10,777 nt of DNA. Source: a bacterium (GTDB taxonomy: Bacteria > Armatimonadota > Chthonomonadetes > Chthonomonadales > Chthonomonadaceae). The notes beneath the pieces were generated by a model that was given only the letters and a program-made list of their open reading frames with translations, was not told where the DNA came from and did no database searches. The stretch is taken from the NCBI GenBank assembly GCA_021805405.1, contig JAJZFK010000053.1, positions 1-10,777 of the forward strand, in the 5' to 3' direction. The first letter of the stretch is position 1; every line of letters starts with the position of its first letter. This document shows positions 6,063 through 10,777 of the stretch, in pieces. The position numbers and the translations under genes are program-made.

Positions 6063-8259
6063 TTCGAGACTCTGTTTCGATCATCGCAATAAATGCAGAG
6101 ACCGCGCGCGGATCAAAATGGGAACCAGAATTCGCGCGCAGGTAATCTAGTACCTGCTCCACACCCCACGACTTCCTGTAGGGCCGGTCGGACCGCAGTG
6201 CGTCCCAAACGTCCACCACGGCAAACAGCCTGGCCGCCACGGGTATCGCTTCGCCTTGCAATCCCTGTGGATAGCCACTTCCATCCCACCTTTCGTGATG
6301 CGAATACGGTATGTCGATTGCTGGCTTGATGAATTCAATATGCCGAAGCATTTCGTAGGCCAACACCGGGTGTTTACGCATTGTTGCGAACTCTTCAGGA
6401 GTTAAATCGCCCGGCTTGTGCAAAATTGCATCCGGTATTCCCAGCTTTCCAATGTCGTGCAACAGCGCTCCCCATTTTATGAATAGTACTTCCTCCTCAT
6501 TCATACCAACAAACCTGGCAAGCTGAACGGTTAGATTTGTTACACGCTGGCTGTGTCCCTCAGTCTCCCTGTCACGAAGTTCCAGTACACCCGCCCATGC
6601 TGTGATCGTAGCGTCATATGTCTCTACAAGGCTATTATCACTCTCACCCATTCGCTCCATCAAATCCGATTCCTGCTGCAGTACAATTTCATGCAGACAT
6701 TCTGAATAGGCTGCCTCAATCGAGGCGTTTACTCTGGTTGCCTGCAGTTCTTCGCTGGTTATATCTCCAAATATGGCAACTCTATTGCGGCCGCTCTGCT
6801 TTGCGTGATAGAGAGCCTGATCCGCCGCAGTAACCAGTTGAGATGGTGAGGAAACCTCCTCAGCGACCTGGGCTACACCAATGCTGATGGTTACATTGGC
6901 AAGCTTCCAGTCGGCACCGGCAATAGTAGTTCGAATTCGCTCCGCGATAACTCGTGCATCATCAACGGAGGCTTCCGGCAAAATCACAGCAAACTCTTCA
7001 CCGCCGTACCTGGCACAGGTATCTGTGTTACGTACGCACAGCGGCAGCATAGAGGCGATTCTACGGAGGACATCGTCGCCTGCCGGGTGTCCAAATCTGT
7101 CGTTATAGCTTTTGAAGGAGTCCACATCCATGATTAGTAGTGACAACGAGTGTCTGTTTGCAATTGAGGCACTGTAAGCGCGATGCAGCACCTCCTGAAA
7201 CGTCCGGTGGTTGTTCAGACCAGTAAGGCCGTCTGTGGAGGCTAGAAGTTCCAGGCGCTGGTTCGTGCGGTAGAGTTCAGCGCGACTTGCGGCAAGCTCC
7301 TGAGCCTGAACCTCTGCGGCCTCTGCCCGATCGCTCAGTTGTATGGAAAGGTCGGCAAGTATGTTATTTGTCTGTTCAAGCTGAGTGTTAAGATCAAGCA
7401 GCCTTCGTCGCGACATTACTAGTTCCGTAACGTCCTGAATAGTTCCTAGCACTTGTGACACGCACCCATCTTCCCGTCGTGTAAACACTGTGTTTCGGCA
7501 ATGCACCGTAATCCAGTCCCCGTTCACGTGTCGCCCGCGTATTTCTATATTGGAGACGACCCCTTCTGGCTGTTGAGCGAGCCCTTCAAGGTGGGCCCTA
7601 TATCGAATTACGTCATCAGGATGTATCAGCGTATCCAAAAAGTTGGCACCCATTGCGGAAATCTCATCGGCAGAGTATCCAAAGACTGATGCCTTGTTGC
7701 GGTTAAAAAATATATTTCGCTTTTCTAGAAGGTCATACACAAAGATCTGAACTGGCATCGTAAACGACACCTTTTCAAGAAATTCACTCTGGCTTTTAAG
7801 CGCTTGTTCTGCATTTTTCCTGTCCGTTACATCGGTTTGTACCGCAATAAAATGGGTGACTTTACCAGCGTCGTTTTTTACTGGCGTAATATTTAACTGT
7901 AGCCAGTATGCGGTGCCATTTCGATGATAGTTAATTATCTCGGTTGATATCGGCTCCCTATGATCAATGAATTCCCTTAACTTATTACGGGTGGCAGGAT
8001 CTGTACCTGGCCCCTGAAAATACCTCGCAGGCTTCTGCCCAACTATCTCCTCAAAGGTATAGCCACACAGCCGTTCAGCAGCCGCATTCATCAATACGAC
8101 CCGTTCGTTGGCATCGGTTATGAGAATACCATCACGCGTAACCGCGGCGGCGAGAGCGAGTAATTGGCTGTGGGCCATCAACTCCTCAGCGGCGGTTGCA
8201 ACTTTTTTGGTCACGCGATTGGAGTCATCGCAGTCGCCCTGAACTGGTAATTCAAACAT
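6046..8259 (-). CDS. PAS-PAS-GGDEF-HD-GYP cyclic-di-GMP synthase/phosphodiesterase
   Basis: A 737-residue cytoplasmic sensor-enzyme with no membrane segment. In order: PAS 1 (about 30-152), PAS 2 (about 160-290), a helical linker likely forming a coiled coil (about 295-345), GGDEF (about 345-500) and HD-GYP (about 555-725). The cyclase signature GGEEF (419-423) is intact, preceded by an inhibitory RxxD site RNTD (410-413). The phosphodiesterase keeps H601-D602 with IGK, HHERWDGSGYP (DGSGYP 659-664) and a later DVWDAL. Both making and breaking c-di-GMP therefore look possible; which dominates cannot be read from sequence. PAS 1 resembles LOV domains (FQGPGTD, NY, LNITPV, AVQTDVTD) but the region where the photo-reactive Cys belongs reads GQKPARYF, with no Cys. 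ATG 8259 has a rather distant GAGG site; an alternative ATG 81 bases further in (residue 28) follows GAGGAG. It is divergent from the LptC-like gene and convergent with cinA. Confidence 0.92.
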   Translation of the reverse strand: MFELPVQGDCDDSNRVTKKVATAAEELMAHSQLLALAAAVTRDGILITDANERVVLMNAAAERLCGYTFEEIVGQKPARYFQGPGTDPATRNKLREFIDHREPISTEIINYHRNGTAYWLQLNITPVKNDAGKVTHFIAVQTDVTDRKNAEQALKSQSEFLEKVSFTMPVQIFVYDLLEKRNIFFNRNKASVFGYSADEISAMGANFLDTLIHPDDVIRYRAHLEGLAQQPEGVVSNIEIRGRHVNGDWITVHCRNTVFTRREDGCVSQVLGTIQDVTELVMSRRRLLDLNTQLEQTNNILADLSIQLSDRAEAAEVQAQELAASRAELYRTNQRLELLASTDGLTGLNNHRTFQEVLHRAYSASIANRHSLSLLIMDVDSFKSYNDRFGHPAGDDVLRRIASMLPLCVRNTDTCARYGGEEFAVILPEASVDDARVIAERIRTTIAGADWKLANVTISIGVAQVAEEVSSPSQLVTAADQALYHAKQSGRNRVAIFGDITSEELQATRVNASIEAAYSECLHEIVLQQESDLMERMGESDNSLVETYDATITAWAGVLELRDRETEGHSQRVTNLTVQLARFVGMNEEEVLFIKWGALLHDIGKLGIPDAILHKPGDLTPEEFATMRKHPVLAYEMLRHIEFIKPAIDIPYSHHERWDGSGYPQGLQGEAIPVAARLFAVVDVWDALRSDRPYRKSWGVEQVLDYLRANSGSHFDPRAVSAFIAMIETESRINAAA

Positions 8260-8297
8260 TAGCTGCTATCATCCTCTTCTCGTCAACAAATCGAAGG

Positions 8298-8331
8298 TTA
8301 GCACCACCCAACATGCAAATCGTAGTGCTAA
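8298..8331. repeat. 7-bp inverted repeat in the divergent promoter region
   Basis: TTAGCAC (8298-8304) and GTGCTAA (8325-8331) are inverted copies with a 20-base spacer, lying between the signalling gene and the LptC-like gene. It is the right size for a dimeric regulator's site but also short enough to occur by chance. Confidence 0.25.
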
Positions 8332-8441
8332 GCGCCGGAGTCTTTGCGACGGGTACAACTGGCATTCAATGCAACCGTTTTACAATATATTGCATCGAGA
8401 TTATTGGCACACCTTGATGCCGAATTTAGGTTAGCTGCGTG

Positions 8442-8450
8442 TGATATAAT
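8442..8450 (+). promoter_or_regulatory. Possible extended -10 promoter for the LptC-like gene
   Basis: TGATATAAT matches an extended -10 (TGnTATAAT), and such promoters can work without a -35. The expected start of transcription (about 8457) would fall inside or just after the GAGGA ribosome site at 8455-8459, giving a nearly leaderless message, so an upstream box such as TACAAT at 8381-8386 may be the true one. Confidence 0.35.
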
Positions 8451-8468
8451 TAACTGAGGACATTGAGA

Positions 8469-10211
8469 ATGCCAGCCGACAGCAGTATTATGAGACCCGG
8501 CCGCAGCAGCCGTAAATTTCTGCCATGGGCGACCGCTATTTTAGCGTGCATGGGCATAGCTGCACTCTACCGTTGGGCGTCACCTCCGCTATCCATATCC
8601 ATCGGTGCAACGGGTGGGGGCGAAAGTCAGGTTATAACCCTCCACAACAGCCAATTCCGACATGTAGTTAACGGCCGTCTGCAGTGGAAACTAACTGCCG
8701 ATCTCGTTGCGGCAAAACGCCCTGCATCTGGAGTAACACACATGATCGCTAACGCAGTACTTACCAATATTCATAATGCCACAGTCTATGCGCCCACAAC
8801 CTCTAGCAAGGTCAATGATGCTACCGAAACACCCGTAATGACATTTACTGCGGGCTCAGGTTCATATTCTGTTGGAGCCTCCGGACCATTAGCTACGCAA
8901 ATTCAGACCTATGGGTTAGCACAATGGAATTTCACACTGAGTAACGGTGTCAACCTTAATACTGCGCAGTGTGAAAACATTCAGGCACCTCAGCTAACCC
9001 TCATTCAATATATAAGCCGACAAACTGGCAAGCAGCGGCAGGAGGTAATGTGCCGCCAAGGTGCTTCCATATCGCAGGGGGGAACTAGCGTACATGCTAC
9101 CACGCTTGACTACCATCCAGAACAACAGAGCGCCGAAGCAACAGATGGGGTCACCATACGTGTAAATTCAGGTAGAGGCAAATTGAGTGTCTTTTATAGC
9201 ACAGCGGCTTTCTGGTCATTAAAGTACAATACTGTGCGCTGCCCGTATACCGTTACAGGGACCGTCGATGGCGATGCCATAACTGCGACTAACGTCTCGC
9301 TAGATGCGAAAGCACACACCATTACTGCCAGCACTGCCACGCTGGACATGGGCAACAACTCCCTGTCGACCCCGCACACCAAAGATAAGAATACGCTCCC
9401 GTCTGCTTCAGCGCATACGCCAGGCAACTCGGCACCCATTGCAGGATACGCTGTGGTAACCTTTAATCCTCTCTCGGGAAACCAGAGCAACGGCGTTTAC
9501 CGTGGGTACAACTTCACTTACGTGCACAAGGATGAAACAGCGAAAGGTGATTACGCGGTGTGGAACAGTCATGAACAACTGCTCACTGCGAAAGGGCATC
9601 TCGTTTATGATAGTAACGACTATGTCGCTACATGTTCCAGCGCACAGGTAAACCGTAAATCCCATCAAAGAGTCTTTGAGGGTGCGGTAGTACTCACCAT
9701 AAAGCCGAGAAAATCGGCAACTTCCACTCCCACTCCAGCTTCTACTACCGCTTCAGCAGACACACAAGGTGCTAACAACGAGCAGGAAGCCCGTAGCCAC
9801 AGCATCATCGTTCACTGCGACAAAGTTGTCTACAGCTCCATCACACATATCGCACAGCTTACCGGGCACCTTATTTTCCAGCAGAACTATGTGGATAAAA
9901 AGGGTAAAAAAATAGCAAGAAACGCGACAGCAGATCATGCGGTTTACGATGACAATGAACAGACGCTTACGCTGTTTCCGCCTGTACGCTACCATGATAG
10001 TCAGGGTGAGGTGCTAACAACAGACGATCCACTTATCATCAGCACCCGCACAAACGACGAAACATTTGCTGGCAAGGCAACAACACTGCTAATACCAGAT
10101 TCGGTGCTAAACCAGGACACCACTCCCTCAGGAAGCGAACAGCCCTCGGCAGGCACACGCTCTAGCGAAGCCCACGGCAAACGCAAATCTGCTCCCCCGG
10201 CAGGACACTGA
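8469..10211 (+). CDS. lptC: LptC/LptA-family lipopolysaccharide-export protein
   Basis: LptC and LptA form the periplasmic bridge that carries lipopolysaccharide from the LptBFG pump to the outer membrane. The 580-residue product has a basic N-terminus (R9, R12, R15, K16) and one membrane segment at about 17-33, then a periplasmic part. That part shows repeated OstA-type strand patterns: an LptC-like beginning (SQFRHVVNGRLQWKLTADLV), a middle repeat (ATTLDYHPEQQSAEATDGV), and two LptA-like repeats late in the protein (IIVHCDKVVYSSITHIAQL; ADHAVYDDNEQTLTL). A Ser/Thr/Pro-rich linker sits at about 415-440 and the last 40 residues look disordered. E. coli LptC is about 190 residues, so this is a much longer, multi-repeat version. 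ATG 8469 is chosen for the GAGGA 9 bases upstream; a TTG at 8463 is too close to it. No lptA, lptB, lptF or lptG is in the window. Confidence 0.75.
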   Translation: MPADSSIMRPGRSSRKFLPWATAILACMGIAALYRWASPPLSISIGATGGGESQVITLHNSQFRHVVNGRLQWKLTADLVAAKRPASGVTHMIANAVLTNIHNATVYAPTTSSKVNDATETPVMTFTAGSGSYSVGASGPLATQIQTYGLAQWNFTLSNGVNLNTAQCENIQAPQLTLIQYISRQTGKQRQEVMCRQGASISQGGTSVHATTLDYHPEQQSAEATDGVTIRVNSGRGKLSVFYSTAAFWSLKYNTVRCPYTVTGTVDGDAITATNVSLDAKAHTITASTATLDMGNNSLSTPHTKDKNTLPSASAHTPGNSAPIAGYAVVTFNPLSGNQSNGVYRGYNFTYVHKDETAKGDYAVWNSHEQLLTAKGHLVYDSNDYVATCSSAQVNRKSHQRVFEGAVVLTIKPRKSATSTPTPASTTASADTQGANNEQEARSHSIIVHCDKVVYSSITHIAQLTGHLIFQQNYVDKKGKKIARNATADHAVYDDNEQTLTLFPPVRYHDSQGEVLTTDDPLIISTRTNDETFAGKATTLLIPDSVLNQDTTPSGSEQPSAGTRSSEAHGKRKSAPPAGH

Positions 10212-10213
10212 AA

Positions 10214-10375
10214 TTGGCCATTGTTACCTACAAATATCCAACGCCAGATAATCTCCTTGCGGTTTGCGGCAATTCATCTGCAACGATTCACGCCGATGTC
10301 GCTCCTAGCCTAACGTTGTTTCACAGCAGCAGCACCACCGATTGTGAGATCGCACAGATTGCGATAAAGCATTGA
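10214..10375 (+). CDS. Possible 53-residue ORF between the LptC-like gene and uvrD
   Basis: A TTG-initiated frame starts two bases after the LptC-like stop, with AGGA (10202-10205) eight bases upstream. It ends at a TGA that overlaps the ribosome site of the helicase gene (GAGGG, 10374-10378), so it would fill the gap exactly and couple the three genes. The product has two Cys, a Ser/Thr-rich stretch (HSSSTTDC), no clear signal peptide and no family I recognise. Its tight fit favours a real gene; the TTG start and short length argue against. The gap may simply be non-coding. Confidence 0.35.
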   Translation: MAIVTYKYPTPDNLLAVCGNSSATIHADVAPSLTLFHSSSTTDCEIAQIAIKH

Positions 10376-10385
10376 GGGATCGTGA

Positions 10386-10777
10386 TTGGCTGGGTTAAAC
10401 TCGCGCTTTCTAAGCGGGCTAAACGATGTTCAACGTGCCGCAGTACTGCATGAACAGGGTCCTTGTGCAGTTTTTGCCGGGCCGGGCAGTGGCAAAACAA
10501 GAGTGGTTACATTACGTGCTGCCAGGCTTGCTACGGAAGGATCTCCGCTCCTGGTGACCACATTCACCACCGAAGCTGCGCATGAAATGGAGAGCAGACT
10601 CACGGCAATGCTGGCTGCAACGGAGATGAACTTCGTAACAGTTTCTACTCTACATGCCTTCTGCCTCAAGGTTCTAAAGAGCGAACTACCGGCTTTCAAG
10701 CTCCTTACCGATCCCCATCAGCAGCGTTCCCTGGCAGATTTGGCAGGCGCGCGCGATTTAGATGGTGGTTCCCGCGC
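10386..10777 (+). CDS. uvrD: UvrD/PcrA-type superfamily 1 DNA helicase, 5' part
   Basis: An ATP-dependent 3'-5' DNA helicase of the kind used in nucleotide-excision and mismatch repair; only the first 130 residues are in the window. The Q motif LNDVQRAAV (12-20) is followed by Walker A AGPGSGKTR (31-39), motif Ia as TTFTTEAAHEM (canonical TFTNKAAREM) and motif Ib VSTLHAFCL. I chose TTG 10386 because GAGGG (10374-10378) lies 7 bases upstream, an in-frame stop lies immediately before it at 10383, and the Q motif then falls at the expected distance. The changed NK-to-TE pair in motif Ia is a deviation from typical UvrD. Rep, PcrA or an AddA/RecB-like member cannot be excluded without the rest of the protein, though the short N-terminus fits UvrD/PcrA best. 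Confidence 0.88.
   Translation, partial: MAGLNSRFLSGLNDVQRAAVLHEQGPCAVFAGPGSGKTRVVTLRAARLATEGSPLLVTTFTTEAAHEMESRLTAMLAATEMNFVTVSTLHAFCLKVLKSELPAFKLLTDPHQQRSLADLAGARDLDGGSR

Noticed and set aside
8196..8417. 73-residue plus-strand frame across the divergent promoter region
   Set aside because: It overlaps the start of the c-di-GMP gene and the promoter region, and shows no ribosome site or recognisable motif.

Overview
The window comes from a bacterium that I infer to be diderm. It carries an LptC/LptA-type lipopolysaccharide-export protein, a c-di-GMP turnover enzyme with sensory domains, and a sigma-like regulator. Base composition is balanced. Several genes appear to start at TTG or GTG (sigma/TPR gene, its small partner, cinA, uvrD). 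No gene fixes the phylum. An Armatimonadota-like lineage is my best guess, with low confidence.

Layout. Bases 1-2315 (+): the 3' part of mnmE (tRNA wobble-uridine GTPase), then a complete glcF-like iron-sulfur subunit of glycolate oxidase. A strong hairpin at 2331-2358 separates these from an opposing unit. Bases 2395-4118 (-): an ECF-sigma-like protein with a C-terminal TPR domain. A 58-residue exported-looking peptide gene overlaps its end by four bases (GTGA). Bases 4119-4817 are mostly non-coding, with inverted repeats, TATAAT boxes and one doubtful small ORF. Bases 4818-6062 (+): cinA, whose end overlaps by 17 bases the end of a convergent PAS-PAS-GGDEF-HD-GYP gene at 6046-8259 (-). Bases 8260-8468 form a divergent regulatory region. 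Bases 8469-10777 (+): an LptC-like protein, a possible 53-residue ORF, and the start of a UvrD-type helicase, closely spaced as in an operon.

The most interesting part is the pair at 2395-4118. A TPR-bearing transcription regulator with a small translationally coupled gene for a secreted-type peptide is the layout of Rap/Phr and other RRNPP peptide-sensing systems of Firmicutes. Here the effector end looks like an ECF sigma factor rather than a HTH repressor or phosphatase bundle. I could not find this combination in what I know, so I flag it as a candidate new peptide-responsive sigma system. This is inference from architecture; function is unproven. The remaining genes are housekeeping (tRNA modification, nucleotide salvage, DNA repair), envelope assembly or second-messenger signalling, with no obvious shared pathway.
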